The notes under the pieces: generated by a model
The model's database searches: none
Told to the model about the DNA's origin: nothing
Seen by the model: the letters and a program-made list of their open reading frames with translations, nothing else
Shown here: positions 11,522 through 26,000 of the stretch, piece by piece
How the letters are laid out: every line of letters starts with the position of its first letter
Position numbering within the stretch: the first letter of the stretch is position 1
Position numbers and translations under genes: made by a program
NCBI GenBank assembly: GCA_001655205.1
Contig: LPNZ01008925.1
Span: 16,293 to 80,292, forward strand
Source of the DNA: Lenisia limosa
Lineage: Eukaryota; Breviatea
Length of the DNA stretch: 64,000 nt
Direction: 5' to 3'

Positions 11522-14500
11522 ATGGATCCACAAAACGACATTGAGGCTTTCCTCAAGGTTTGACTGTTTCACATTCTCTTTTTTCAAGAGTGTACCCTCA
11601 TCACCCAGCGTATTGATGAAAAATGTGGCCACGAAATATCCAGTGCTGCTGAGTCGAGAGTAAATGCGTATGGGGATTTATCCTTTATGAATTTCTTACT
11701 TGTCTTATTGAATTTGTTCAGATTATTGAGTGACTCTTCCGTACCTCCTATTGTGCCTACATTTGGAAGTGGTTTGAGGGGTGTTTGATGTACTGAGATA
11801 AGGATAAACCCATTTGCTTTCACCCTCAAGACAACCTTGAAGACCTTCTTTCCATCCACTCTTCCATTATTGGTGAACAAGAAGCTAAGACTCCGAATTA
11901 TAATAATGTCCAACAAGACCCTCATTTTAGGTGAGGCTTTTTGCATTTTTTTTCACCATATAGCTCCAAGCCCCCTGAATTTCCCCTCCCTTCTCCACCA
12001 GGTGGGCTGAGAATTGTGTTGCTATTTGGGAAATGAAAATTATTCGAAAACATAATGTTCCATGCACTGCAATTATTAAATTGAGATACTCACTTCATAA
12101 CATCTTATTCGCAACCTAGAAACGCCAAGTAAAGAATTGCAATCAACCCTTCCGTCCACTCCACGTGTGTATTCCGCAATTCCAAAACCAGCATCATACA
12201 GCGACCAAATGGGTAGGTTACAGCTGTCATAAAAATATTGATTTTTGTGATTCCTGGTTTACAAAGCAGGGTATAGCCGAAGGTCGCTGTCGCCACCCGA
12301 TCCTTTTGATCCCATTTCGGAGTTGTATGTCAAAAAGGCTCTTCCCGATCATAGCGACTCGGAACCACTTTCCCAATATTACTCGAGACTCACGATTGAA
12401 GATTACGTAACACCATATGGATCTCCAGTCATTTCGCAGCCTATTGTGGTTCCTCAGGCGAAAGTCAAATCACCAACCATTCTGGCAGAAACAATGAAGA
12501 AGTCCCCAAGTCCGTCAGAGCAATACATCAACCCCTCACATTCGCTTTCGTCCCTTAAGCCAAGCTTTCGACCCCGTTCCTCAGCAGGTATTTCGACAAA
12601 TCTGCATTCTTAAACTTGTTGTGGGCTATTTATTCAGATAAATTCAATTTACAATGAAGGTCGAAACCCGCCAGCAGTGATCAAGTCCGAGCTTCCAAGT
12701 AACTCACCACCTACCCAAGGCTTTTCTGGACACCGACCGTTGACAACGCAATCCAGACCAAGAGTCGAGTCTTCTCACAGTGGCTCTGAGGGTCATCACA
12801 GACGCCTCTCTGCGTCCCCTTCAACACAGTATGCCTCGTTACCATGGATCCTGGTTTTATTCACTTATCTCCATTTAATTTTTAGGGCCAAACTTAGAGA
12901 GAACAGACAGCTGACATCCCCTGATCGAACAAGGCTTCCTGAAGCAGCCCTAAGAACTCTGACAATGGACTCCATTTTGGATGACTCGTTCTTTTCCGAA
13001 GCTGAGACAGTGGTCCAAGACGCCCCCCTCAACGCGTGGGGTTCCCCAATTCAGCCAAGTGCTGGTGATGACCAGCATAGAATTGAAGATGGATCGGGTT
13101 CTGAGGATGAGGCTCCTTCAAGATGGAAGTATGTTGGGACCAATTTCGAATTTCATTGACACATCAGACAAATGTACGGTGATCGTCGCAAAGAGACGGA
13201 CATTGATCGAGCGTTGATGGCGTTAGAACCGCCTTCGGGTGCTGGATCTCTCCCTAAGCCGCCCAGCAAACAAACGAAATCCCCCCATCACAGCCTTAGT
13301 TCTGGCAGCGACCACGAAGGCACTACTCCCCATTCAAACATTTGGGCTGCTGCTGGTATTGTTGTCCCCGAGTTGAGTATCCCGGAAACTCAAAAGACAC
13401 CAAGTAACTCAGACATCTTTGGTAGGGTACCTTTTCGCTGCTAATCTATTAAGCTGAAGATGTTTCATTTCTTCTGGGTGTCAATTTGCCCGTATCTCCA
13501 CCCCAAAGGTAAGGAATGTGGGGATACGGGGTGGGTCGAGGGAGATAAGCTATTTATCAAAGAAGTCAACGTAAGATTGACTCACATTATCGAGCATATG
13601 AAAAACTTATCTCATACTGCGAATAAATATTGTTAGCTCATCTAACCTGATGTTAGTTTAGCTTGTTCCCAATTATGGAAAAAAAAAGGGGGGTAGGAGG
13701 CCATAGCGTGATGGTGTGGACGGCTTCAGCCAAATACTACCCAACAGTGTTCAATTTCCATTTCTTCGTTCAATTTTCTCTTATTATTCCTTATAATCTC
13801 TTGCTTATACTATTCTTTTTTATCACTGTCAGTACTCCTTCACCACCCTGCCCATCGCCTGTTGTTTCAGACTCAGTGAAAAGCAAGGGTACGGCAAGGC
13901 CTGTTCTATCAAAAGGCGCTTCGGAACCTAAAAAGAGGCGTGACTGCAGCACCAAGGAATCTAAAGTGAGTAGCCAGCTGTTTTTGATTAATTGACACCA
14001 GCCCTCCTCTTTGGTTGAAAAATCTCTTCCTGATGATGTTGAGCAGCGCATTAGAGCCAGGTACCAAGCTGAGAAGGCGCGAATCTTTGACAAGGCTGGA
14101 ATCAAGCCCATGGATGAAGCTGAAATTAATCGTCGTCGATCTGCAGCTAATGAGAGGGGGAAAGCACGTACAACTATGTTGCAGATAAAACAAAAAAGAT
14201 CCAAAGAAGAAGCTGATAAAGCCCTTCAGGATGCACGTGCGAAAGTTGAGCGTGATCACAAGGCGCGAAAGCTGCAGCAAGAACAAGAGAGAACGAGAAA
14301 GTTAGCAATCCAAGCAACTCGAGAGGTGAGACTTGCTTCCGTTCACATTTCAGGCTTTGGAGGATGACTTGGCCGAAATCGCTCTGAATGAAAGGCAAAC
14401 TACCAAGGAAATGGCTAAGGTTTGGTTTATTGAATTTTCCTGTGCAATGTTGTTATTACTTTTTAAACCACAAAGGTGTTCATATCAACCCTCTTGAAAC

Positions 14501-16640
14501 CGGCAAGGAGACGAATTGCTTTATCCGCCCGAGTAAAAATGCTCTTTCAAAACACAGTTAAAACAAAGGTAATTATCGTATTCTCGTTTGATTTTCAAGG
14601 TGATACGAAGCTGGTTCATTACTGCTCAAACTATGCGAGAATATCGGTAAGTGATTTGGTGGCAAGAGGAAATAACAACCTAGTGAGGAAGCGCAAAAAA
14701 AAGAATTGGAAAAGAGAGAGAAGGATAACTGGAAGAAGGTAATATATATCTGTCTCTGTTTTATCGTCGACAGGCTTGTGATTTGCATTTTATTCGACTT
14801 GGGCAGAGAGTTCTGAGGAAATGGCGCGTTGTGACAATTCAAATGATTGTTGGCTGACATTTGGGAATTCATTCTCTAGAAAGCAAGGAAGGATGCGGAA
14901 GAAGCCCAGGAGGCACAAGATAGGAAAGCAGCTTTCTTGGCAGGGGTAGGTCATAGCCTGATGATGACTCTTTAGGTTCAGGCAATTCGAAAAAATGCTG
15001 CAATTGCTGAGTCGTCTCGCGTGCAAAGAGAAGAAGAGGACAAGATCAAAGAAGACAGGTCCGTGCTAATATTGACGATCTTTGCTTATTGAGCCAGACT
15101 TGTTGAAGATATTCGACAGCGTTTACTACCTGACTTCGAGCCTCCACAACAGACGCAAGCTCCCAGCCCTGTAAAGTCGAAGTCTCTTCGCCCTGTCAGT
15201 TTAATCCGATTATCCCCGTGATAGTCAAGTAGATTTGCTTATACAAGAACTCACCATTTAGACCCCTCGATCTCAGGCCGGGCCAGGCACAGCCCCAAGT
15301 CAGCAGCACCCGAGTTTCACATTTACATCTCCACTTAGAAGATCCAAAGAATGTTCGTCATCCCTTTCAACTTACGCAATAGTTCAAAAGGACCTGAACC
15401 AAGGAGAATCGATTGTTGACCATCTGTCTCCAATTCAGCACACACCGCCAAAGGTCATCAGGCGACAGCAGAGGTAAGGTGTGGCGTTTTTGTGACGCTC
15501 CAGGAGAGTTCCCGAAAAACCATTAGCCGTCACAAGAAGACCAGCCGAGAGGAAGTTATCTCGCGATGAATTGAAACCCCAAGAAGTCCTTGACCGAGAG
15601 GTAGGGAGGCTTTTTGCACTAAAACCCAGGCAAAAGCACGCGAGAGAAGAGTACGTCAGAAGGCAGTGGAGTCAGCCGCCGCTGACAGGCGCCGGGTTTG
15701 TTGAAGACTTCTATCCAGTTCTCACTACCCAGATTCTGAGAGCGGAGAAACTCCAAGAACTGAAAAAAAAAGAGGAAGACGAGCTCAAGAAGATTTCATT
15801 AGAGCGGGCTGCAGCACAGGATAGAAGAAAACGTCAACGAATTGTGGGTCACACTTTTATGTAACATTATAGAAAGCCCAGGAGAGAGAGGAACGACTGA
15901 GAGAAGCCATTCAACGAATGGAAGATGCAGGTGAAGATCATTTACGACTGACGGTCAAGCATTATGGTAAGACATGCTCTACTGGTTTGACGTATTTCTA
16001 GGATTCCTACCTTGGAGAAGGCTAGTGGAACTGGCCCGCACAAATGAAAATGTGGCTATTGCTCATTACCAACAAATTCTCAAGTCCAAAGTAAGCCAAA
16101 TGCAAACCCTCATACGTTAGTCCCTATTGTCCCTTCATCTGCACTGCAACGATCAAAACGACCAAAGAATGAGCAAAGCCTCGGATATTCATAAGGTCTT
16201 CCTTCTACGGAAATCTCTAAACAGTCTCCGCAAGGTTGGTGAGTTCTCCTTCTTCACCCGTCAGGCAGTGATAGCGGAGCGATGTAACAACGAGTGTGCT
16301 GAGAAGCACCACCAGGCGTCCCTCCAACGCAAGGTGCTTACTGCTTGGTTGCGAAGTGCCTTGGTTGGTGCTGGTCAGAGAGAGGTCAGAGTCATTGCCA
16401 TGTTGGCTTCTGCCGCCGAGAACCATGATAAGTGAGGAGGTAATATGTGAATGATATTCTGGGGACTAGTTTGGCATCTTATACCACAGACAACTGCTGA
16501 GGAAGGCGCTTGCGTCTCTGAAGGGCAACGCCCGGGCTTCCAGAGCAATACCGCCTTCAACTTCTGGGTTCCAATCCCGAATGTCAAATTGGCTCACAGA
16601 CTTCAGGAAGGAACACCCGACCCCAAATATGAATTTCTAA
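11522..16640 (+). CDS. CCDC191-like coiled-coil protein with Sfi1-type Trp repeats
   Basis: The first exon, MDPQNDIEAFLK, starts at 11522; a long Ser/Pro-rich disordered half follows (to about 13960). A basic/acidic coiled coil then runs from about 14010 (AEINRRRSAANERGKARTTM...) to about 15060. Within and after it are short units with a conserved aromatic-helix pattern: VIRSWFITAQTMREYR, VLRKWRVVTIQMI, and GFLPWRRLVELARTNENVA followed by LLRKSLNSL and KVLTAWLRSAL. The last group, with W-x-x-L, a HY motif (IAHYQQILKSK) and LLRK, resembles the C-terminal repeats of CCDC191 and related Sfi1-type proteins that associate with centrosomes or basal bodies. The end is LTDFRKEHPTPNMNF with TAA at 16638-16640. 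One intron near 13490-13830 is about 330 nt, long for this genome. The gene is certain; the family name is tentative. Confidence 0.55.
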
Positions 16641-16841
16641 ATGGATTCAAATAATAGACCTATTATCAACCTTAGCCATGTCATCACTATAGTAAGAAGG
16701 TATGATTATATNNNNNNNNNNNNNNNNNNNNNNNNNNNNNNNNNNNNNNNNNNNNNNNNNNNNNNNNNNNNNNNNNNNNNNNNNNNNNNNNNNNNNNNNN
16801 NNNNNNNNNNNNNNNNNNNNNNNNNNNNNNNNNNNTAAATT

Positions 16842-17706
16842 TTAAAGGTCTCTAGCAGAAATTCTAGCAATGACAGAAAGCTCAATTCTTTCATCACCAC
16901 GTTTCTTCTCCTCTTCAGTCAGCTTATACACCTTGAAGGATGAGTCAAGAGTTCGCCAGGTCAATAATTACCTTAGCAACACTCATCTTATTGTCTTGTT
17001 CTGAAAGTGCAGCAAGGGGCTGGATATCACCCTTAATAGGAACAGTCTTCATAGCCTTGGATGTAAGGCCCACATCACCAATATAGACAGAAGATAACTC
17101 TGCTCAAACCTCCTCATCAGTTTTGTTGAAGATCACAACAACAACAGAAGTGTCAGTCTCAGATGAACCAAATTTGCGCAGGTTTCCAGCGATCTGAAAT
17201 GATAAACCTCTCATTGGCCTACCTGCGCAGTGGCTGACAAGCAGTGAATGAGCTCAGTGTTGATATTATGGGTAAGAAGACAACCATTCATCAAGTTGGC
17301 GTAGGCCTTCGTTGCTATAAAATAAAGTCAAAAAGACATTCATTTGTTGCGTAACAGGCAAAATGTATGTGAGGGAGGAATAATATTAATCTAATTCTCT
17401 CCGACAAGAAATATATTACCAATTTGAAACATATCCCAAGCCAACCAGCGACAAGTACATGATATTGAGACAAGATCTAGAACAATAAAACCGGTGAAAT
17501 AAAATGCTCACCAGCTCAGGCTTGACTAAAGCAGCATTGATCTCATTTTTCATCAGTTTTTGCTTAATAACAGCCATATTGGTCTGTAAACGGTGAAATG
17601 AGCGAAGAAAGGAACTAAGAACCATCAGATAACGACTCACAATATTCTTGTAGTAGGCCAATGCGACCTTATGTCCTGGATAAGGGTCAATAGGAGAAAA
17701 TTCCAT
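16842..17706 (-). CDS. TPRKB: TPRKB/Cgi121, KEOPS complex subunit
   Basis: From the ATG at 17706 the protein reads MEFSPIDPYPGHKVALAYYK, then MAVIKQKLMKNEINAALVKP. The next segment is ATKAYANLMNGCLLTHNINT, followed by ELIHCLSATAQIAGNLRKFG and SSETDTSVVVVIF, which is the Cgi121 core (LSPN-x-N-I-x-EAL-x-x-FGI-x-x-x-DTS). It ends KVYKLTEEEKKRGDERIELS...SARDL with TAA at 16842-16844. TPRKB/Cgi121 binds the Bud32 kinase in KEOPS, which makes the t6A modification of tRNAs reading ANN codons. An in-frame TGA at 17104-17106 is removed if the 54-nt segment beginning GTTTGAGCAG and ending CCAAG is an intron; the resulting loop length matches the family. The full length of about 170 residues is typical. 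Confidence 0.9.
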
Positions 17707-18573
17707 CTTTGTATATGCGTTAGTCAAATCAAAAAGCAAAAAGGCTGCCAAAAACTGCAAAAACCTAGGAGGTGTATAGTATATAAATATGGAGGATACT
17801 GGTCCGGCTTTTTGGGCAACGTCATCGAATAGGAATTTTTCCACACTTCTTCATTCTCACAGCTTTTGCAGGGATAATTATTACTTCAATTGCTCGAATA
17901 ATAGTTATTTGACATTATCAGAGTAGAAATATTATTGTCAAAAGTAAATGTCGATGTAGCACCACCTCTCCATTGATATTAACACAAAGAACCTTCATAA
18001 AGTGTGCCTAAACAAAAGCAATGGAATTAATTAACTAAATTATACGGTATCATACAGCTATTTATCATTAGAATGATCGACGGTTATGTCATAACTGTGT
18101 TTGCGTATTAGGTATTTTCACTTCAAATTTTGGATAGAACTAAGCCAAAGAAATACAAAAGCATTGATTGAATGACCTACATACTTAATAAAAGGAGAAA
18201 AACATCAATTAGACTATAAGACTTGAAATGGCTTTTTACTTAAATGGTAAGGCTCGGCAACAAGGCAAGGTGTGTATTCAAACCTAAACCAGTATCTCCC
18301 ATTCTATACACCGCGTCCTGTCCAGGTCCAGACCTCAAGACGGATATCACCCAATACATTCTACATCCCCATGAATCTTTTTTAAAAAAAGTCAAAAGGG
18401 GAAATTCGCAATCTGATCCCTTTTTTAAGAACCTTGATGTAAAATCGATGTAAAATACAATATTACGTAAGGAAATAATTAAAAACTATCAAGGGTGTCC
18501 CAAGTTTTCTTTGTTTAAGCTAATTATTGACCCCTTCTTCGCCTTTCCTATTTGTTTTTGATTGATCTTAATA
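17707..18573. other. Divergent intergenic region, AT-rich
   Basis: About 870 bp between TPRKB (minus) and the SURP gene (plus), strongly AT-rich around 17880-18230. A 69-codon open frame at 18244-18453 shows no splice pattern or family feature and was not called. No RNA gene or repeat recognised. Confidence 0.45.
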
Positions 18574-19937
18574 ATGGGTCTTGTTCTTGATCCAGAATGG
18601 TGGCCGAATGACCCCCCACCCGCACCTGAGCCATCGGTTGTCCATGTTATTGACAAGTTTGTTGAGTTTGTAGCAAAGAATGGAGTTGGCTTCGAAAATA
18701 TGACAAAAGAGGTTTGAAAGGGACAAGGAGAAAAGATTCTTGATACCGATCTTCTGACCCTTTAGCGCCAACGATCCAACCCGGCTTTCCGTTTCCTGTT
18801 CGAGGATTATTCCACAGAAGGCCAGGTANNNNNNNNNNNNNNNNNNNNNNNNNNNNNNNNNNNNNNNNNNNNNNNNNNNNNNNNNNNNNNNNNNNNNNNN
18901 NNNNNNNNNNNNNNNNCCGATACCGTAAGGCTTTTGCAATTGGCAAAGTTGGACACCCCCCCTCACATGCCTTTATCCCCGCTACCGGCGCGCCTTCTGC
19001 CGCAACGGTGAGACCCTCAATTTTATTCTGTATCTTTCTTCTTCAAGCTCCTGAACATAAATGCTTTGTGTATAATACTGTCGCTCTAATCTCATATTCT
19101 CATTGTAATTTTGGTGTAGACTCTACCGCCACCACCAGGAATGCATCCTGTCCCTCTCCAAGGTCTGAGGGGTTTGACTGAATATCTGTCTCTCTGGGTC
19201 CTTTTCAATTTGTTCAAGGTAACCGTTTCAGCACCCATGCCACCACCTCCAACTATCCCCGCCGCTTTCAGTACAAATCCAATGGTAGGGATTCTTTTCT
19301 ATTGAACGAATAACATATCATAGAATCACCCTCCTCCACCCCCTCAATATGGTGCCCAGCCAGTCCTTCTCGCACCGCCTCCTCCCCCTGTCATTTTGAG
19401 GTTTGTGGTCTCTTTCACATTACATGATTGTTCTACATGCTTTGAAACATGACACCTCAGAGAAAATCCATACAATATTCTTGAGAGACACCATCTGGAG
19501 TACAGAATGTCAAAGGGCATGGATCCGAATGAAGCAAAAGTTGGCACGGATAGCAAGGATTGGGTAAATGTTACTCTCATCAGGTATTCACCTTGGAAAC
19601 ATTTTCTTTTCTCATTTTGCTTTTTTAGTACATACATGTACATCAATCCTTATGTGTCTATTTCCCCTTGATTTTTATACTATACCATTGAATCATTTTG
19701 ATAGATTCTGTCTGATGCACGCGTTTTTTTAATATTGTCTACTCAAGTGTTGCGTGGCCTCGTTGTGGGATGAGTTATTCTTTAGGAGTCTGGAGAAGAA
19801 GAGGAAGAAGAGGAAGAAGCGTTACGGCGATTCCTTCTCAAGAAGTCAAAACAAAGGGCGCATTTCTGTTTGAGGGTTTTGATACTATTAGTTTTCAAAT
19901 GATTCTGACAATTTCAGCTGAGAAAAGGAAAAAGTAA
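18574..19937 (+). CDS. SURP (SWAP)-domain splicing factor, Pro-rich (gapped)
   Basis: The first exon starts MGLVLDPEWWPNDPPPAPEP and leads into a SURP module: VIDKFVEFVAKNGVGFENMT, then KERQRSNPAFRFLFEDYS. This is the pattern I-x-x-x-A-x-FVA-x-NG-x-x-FE followed by NP-x-F-x-FL. A run of N (18830-18916) interrupts the end of the module, after which YRKAFAIGKVGHPPSHAF resumes. Long Pro-rich exons follow (TLPPPPGMHPVPL, APMPPPPTIPAAF, NHPPPPPQYGAQPVLLAPPP), then NPYNILERHHLEYRMSKGMD and an acidic-basic end (SGEEEEEEEEALRRFLLKKS). SURP modules bind SF1 or other U2-linked factors; the layout is closest to the CHERP/SF3A1/SF4 group. The 3' end is uncertain: I end it at AEKRKK-TAA (19935-19937), but an alternative frame runs to about 20098. 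Confidence 0.72.
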
Positions 19938-20040
19938 ATCTGGTGCTGGGTTAATAGATATTTCTGAAACTCAATGGAGTTTGCAGTTTGTGTTAAGTAC
20001 CTATATATTTAAATGGTCCAAACAAAAGATCCTGATATAT

Positions 20041-23000
20041 TTAAAGTGTTTCCACAGCCGCGTATTCATTTCCGACCATTGCTCCCTCCGCCTTCTTCTT
20101 TTTGAAGACAAACGCCGCAGCTCCAGCAGCTCCTGAGGCATTAACAGAGCACTGGGCCTACCTCCCACAGCTGCGACTCCAACCAGTGAAATAACAAGCC
20201 AATTGGTACCGGACTCCCCAGGCGCAATATAGCCATAATACGGAAGATGTTCGCAGGACTAAATAATGATGGGTTCATGGGTGACGGTCTTACAGGGAAC
20301 TCCAAGCCATTGACACACACGGTGCATGATGCGCCGGTGAAACCCTCTTTGCAGGTACACTATGGAGTGAATAAAAAACATGGAACCCACCCTTCCCTGG
20401 GCATCACATGTTTGAGATTCCGAAGTGTCGGCATTACATTGGCACTCTACAATGTAAGAAGGGGCAAATCTTACCATGGCATGAAGGGAAGTTGAAGTGT
20501 TCCTTCGCACACTCATTGCATTTAGCTCCTAAACAGTAAGTCTGAACCATTTTGGACAATACGCACCTGTGAAGCCCTTATTGCACTCACATGGAGCTGA
20601 GGATTTTGACGCCCCCAGGGGATGACAGAGAACTGAACAATAATGAGGAGGAGGCCAAACCGTTACACGATATTTTGTCGTCCGCCAATGTTGATACGGA
20701 GTCACACTTGTCGCAGGTCACCCCCGTGGCATGATTCTTACAAGTGCAGATGCCATTGGAGGCCACAGCCTCAGTCAGGCTCAAGTTACAATCCGAGTGA
20801 TCTGGCGTTGTGAGTAAACACGGCAGCAAACCGTTAGTGATGCAGCTTGGTGGACTAGTGTTACCCGGGTTATAGTAGCCCTTCGAACACAGAACACAGT
20901 TTGGTGCCGCAAAGCCCTCAAGACATGTCAATGCACCTTCAGCATCCATTGACGAGATACCAATAGTGTTTGAGCTAGGGAGGGGGGTAAAATTGGAAAA
21001 TTTATGAAACAAAAAGCCCAAATCAACTCTGCTGGCTGACAACACATGAGGGTTTATAACAACATAACAAACAAAGCCCAGGCCCGTCGCTTCTGCAGCA
21101 CCGCATCCCATCGGGTTAACGAACGAAAGTTAAGATGCTTAATTTTGAAGACAAAAAAAAAGGGGGGTGGTGTGTACCCTATANNNNNNNNNNNNNNNNN
21201 NNNNNNNNNNNNNNNNNNNNNNNNNNNNNNNNNNNNNNNNNNNNNNNNNNNNNNNNNNNNNNNNNNNNNNNNNNNNTAAAGGTAATATTATTCACGATCG
21301 AAATGCTCCAAACAATCTAAAAAAAAAACACACACAAACAACAGACCACTAGCAATATCAATATGACAAAACAGAAACATAAACAAAGAACCCAAGCCAA
21401 AAGAGTCACCACCGCTTGATCACCCAAACGGGAGTTAAAAAAAGTAAAGGAGAATGTTAAAAAGTCAAATGAAAATGGATGACACAAATAAAAATAATTA
21501 TAAAATCAAATGATAATAATATGATAAGCCCAGTATGGAGCTGTTATCCGACTTGACGGCATCAAAACTGCGTACTCTCTATAAATGCAGGAGAGTCCAC
21601 CATTTTTGTGAAGAACAGAAATATAATCGTTAGTGCATTCAAAACACCCAGTGTTATCTTGAGAGTCAAACAAAACGGCAGGTTACAAACCCTTAAAGCC
21701 ACTGCGACAAGAGTCTTTGGATGATAAACCGTACTCATTGACCTCTAAGGTGGTCATTCAGCAAGACTTGGCTTAGCCTACTTTGGCAATCGGTTCCATT
21801 CATCCAAAATCCATATTCACATGAACCACAATCCTGTCCAGAATAGCGCTACAAGTAAGTCCTCCACGTGGCGCCACTGTACCTCTTTACAGAGACACAG
21901 TTTGGTGTCATTGTTGTATGAAATAGTACCAGAAGGGAAACAAGTAGCTGGGGAGTGAGAAATGAACCTTGGCTATAAAAGGCATACGTGCGGTGAGTTC
22001 ACCAGAGTCACACTCCGTGCCAAATGCTCCATCCTTGCATTTACACATTGATTCATCTGACATTAGTCTAAAGAAATCAGCTGAACAGCCAAAACGTACA
22101 TATTGCAAATTGGCTGGCCGTCAACAGTGACTGTCATTGTTGTGTTGCAACTACAAACATCTGAAGAGGTTACCAAGATACTAACTCACGATCGCATAAT
22201 GTGCCGTATCTGCCGGGAACACAGTCAAGACACAAAGGACCCCTGCTGTTTTCTTTACAAGTCACCTGAAAAAATTATCATTTTCTGGTATGTTATTTAA
22301 TACCTCTGAAAGATCACTTCCAACGGATTTGATGCCTAGGTTGGAGTCCATGAATCTGTCCTTTTCTAAAAAGTCAACAAAGAGAGTCACATACCAAGGA
22401 TATCCGGGTAGTTGAACCAGGTGTCGGAAGCCTGGCTGCATGTTTTCCCGTCAAAGCCTCCACGACATTCACATTGCTAAGGAAATCAGCTCAAAATCAT
22501 GAACATACACCAGTTTCATCAACGTCATCACCACCAAAAGCATCACATTGCTTGAACTTTGGTTTTTTATCTTCATCTAAAGAGCAAGTTAGCCAAAATA
22601 CTACTCTCACTGAAGTAATATCCGAAACTTGGTTGGCATTGGGGCCCAACAAAACCCTTGGGACATGACGTAAGACATTCGTCTTCCGAGCAAAGCATTG
22701 TGTTACAACGGGAACATGTTTGAGATTTGGACTTGTATTTGAGTTTGGCCTCGAGGGAAGTGGTGGTTCCCGCGGGGATCACCCAGCTCACAAAGAACTC
22801 ACGACCTGATATGTAAGAAATATCAAGCAAATTAGGCACACACAGGCTTTGTCATCGTCAATTCCGGTATAACCTCCGGTTTGTCCATCAGCTAAGAGCA
22901 CGTGGGCTCCTACAGGGTCAACTCAGAGATAATGAATCTTCGAGACAAGGTGAAAGGCACTCTCAAATGCTCACCAGTATTAGGGTTAATGGCGTAAATA

Positions 23001-26000
23001 TTGACGACACAATTATCACACATGTCAGTAAGCTCTAAGGCATACTCTGTAAACACACTATCCTTTCTAAAAACGTGAGAGAATGTGACAAGGTAGACTT
23101 TGAAAAGACTACAGATACCGTTGCATACGTGTGCTCAATTGTAATTCCGCAGGAGGTTTTCTTTTCAAACTTGGCCGCAGATCCAGTCTGAAAGTTAGAT
23201 CACCAGGTGCGAACGTTATAGTAGGGCTTGACTGATATTGAGCCTTCTTTGTAGTTTGAAACAGAAGTGCCATCAAACACAGTTAATGTCATTCGTTCGG
23301 TGTCACAGATCTAGATCATTAATGTGTGAATGTAGAGAGACATACCTCTCGACAGTAAGGCATTACTCCTCCGTAACAGCTTGAACACTCTTCTGACCTA
23401 AGCAGTAACTATAACCCAGTCTATGTACTGACTCATAAGAGTTGCCATTGACGCATTTCGTTTTGTGTTCACAGGCATCACCGAAGTAGCCCTTTGCACA
23501 TTGGCTACAATAGCTGCCTTCGGCGTGCTCAAGACACTTACACTAAATAGTCACCCCAATATTAGAAGGTTTCTCACACAGTATGGACAAAGACATTGAA
23601 GGAAAAGCTAATAAACCCGTCAACATCAAGGGGTTGTTAATGAATAATGCCAAATAATTTCATAATATTGGGCACATGATTTCCTTTTTCGCAGTTCAGC
23701 TCAAAAAAAAAAACAGAAACATTTGCCCCGTTCCAAGCATACAGGATATTCAGGATTCTCAGATCTGAGGTAGTGACAATCCGCGTCTTCCGGCCACATG
23801 TTCGTAAACTCATAGTCGAATGTGACCGTTCCTTTTATGTAAGCCAAAACAAGTCACAGCATGACTGACCTGTTGCACCCGCAGGGATTTCTAAACCCAC
23901 ATCGGATCCATTAATCTCAACCATGTCTGTTTCAGAAAACCCGCCATCATGCTATGAAAATTAGCAGTTAATTTTACTTTGGGTATCTTACGAAGATACG
24001 AATGTGACCAGAGCCAAGACTGTCTTGATGCACCTTGAGATTCATAATCTGAAAAAAAAATGAGAATAAAAACAGCCATCAACACAAGAGTAGTGCGACA
24101 ATTCGACCACAAACCTTACCACCCTTTTGCCCAGCATAATCAGACATAAAGCTGAGCCTTTGCAAATAGTGATAGTCCTCAACCTCAAGTTCAACAGAAC
24201 CTTCGCTCCCCTCGAGATACACAATAGAGAAGCTGGAGGTGAAGGTAATCAGATGCCCTACTTTTTAGGACTTGATGAGTCACATTCTGGTCCGTAGTAT
24301 CCCTTGAACATTAGTACAAAAGGGCCCTCCCGATGAAAGAGTATCCAGAACTACATACTGCTTCGCAAGCGCAAATTGAAGGGGCTGGTATTTCACCCGT
24401 TCTGATACAGGAGCCGTGGGAACAATCGCTTTGAGTTGTACAGAATTTATAGGGGAAGCAGATGAAAAAGTTCATGAATCCTAGTAAGTTAGTTCACAAT
24501 TGCATTCGAATAGCTCACCAAATCGGTCCATCCCTTCTGGACACACGCATGTGCAATCCTCATCAAACACTCCGTTGGAACACATGGTCTCCCCGCAGTC
24601 TTGTTGCTCTGAAAATGTCAAACACGCTGAGCAAAACCACATTACTGCCCAACCACCCACCACAATCATAGCCGAAGAAGCCATTGTCACATTCCTCAGG
24701 CTTGTCGCCATCTCTTTCGGTTTGCTCAAGGAATGCTCCCACAATAACAACTGAAAACTCCGTTGCTTCAGATTCTACGTATGAGCAAAGTGTCAAAATC
24801 CAACTACTTTGGAAGCTCGAAGAGTAGGCCGTTACATCAAGAATGTCCCCTTCTTCAAGAGTTGTCTCCACTATGACTGCAATATTGAACTACACAATTA
24901 ACCATCGCTTGGACCTACCCCATTTGTTCCACCAACGGCAGATGGATTGCTCACTTCAATTCGATCACCATCCAGTTTAACCACAAGGTCAATGTCATTG
25001 TTATTAACTCCTTCAACAAACTAAACAAAAATTACAACGAAAAACCCCAACCATTCCTTCATGCTGAACAATAGGATCGACCCATGATAGTGCAATTCTC
25101 ACTCGTGTATCTTGAGTTGCCTAGACAGTGAGGCAACAACCTGCTAGCCTACCTTGACAGATGTGACGTATTGGTTGGAGACACTGGCAATTTTGTCAAC
25201 AAAATAGAAGGCAGATGGGCCATTCCGACGGATAGCTGAATATATAACAAATCCGTATGACTCTTACCTTCTGTTGGAATAGACCGAGCCAAATTTAGCC
25301 CTCCAGCACCCTTTAAAGGAGTAAAAAAGGAAAATTAATGACAAAAATTACCAAAATTCAACTCTTTTAGCTAAACATTTTTAAAAACATTATATTTTTT
25401 ATAGAATGAACAGGGTAACACACTTGGCGACAAACACAAACCTGTTCAGTTGTGAAAGGCTCGCGAAGGAGGGGATAACTCAAGTTGGCCTTAGTGTCGG
25501 TAAACTAAATTCCGGTTAACCAAATCAACGCAATTTGGAGGCAAACTTTGAAGCCTTCCAGAGTGGTTGCTCCAGCCATGAGTGTTGAACGTACCAAATG
25601 TGATGGAATATACTGCAATTAAATGAATGCACTCAATTATGGTGATCCCCAGTTTCAATAGAAACAAGAAGGAATAACTAACTTTCATTGCATGAGAAGG
25701 GTCAGGAGAACCAGTTACATGGGCTCCTGAAAGGTGAACATTGACATCCTTGACAGGACTAACCCAATGAGAAGAACTCTCTAATCAGAGCCACAGAGCC
25801 GGCAACGATGGACGCAGCAACTGACGTTCCCGAAACTGACTGGAACGAAGACTGAACAATAAGCACGGCCATGGAACTTACATGGTCACTATTGACAAAA
25901 CAGTGGTTTTGATTGGACTCTCTTGGAAGACCAATTGGACGAGCTGAGAACACCATGTCAGAGGGCGCAACAATATCAGGCTGAAAATGTCATTACATCT

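Noticed and set aside
17104-17106. In-frame TGA in TPRKB, suggesting recoding or a pseudogene
   Set aside because: A 54-nt segment starting GTTTGAG and ending CCAAG has GT-AG ends and contains the TGA; removing it keeps frame and gives the family-typical loop length.
18244-18453. 69-codon open frame between TPRKB and the SURP gene
   Set aside because: No splice context, family motif or neighbouring exon; consistent with chance.
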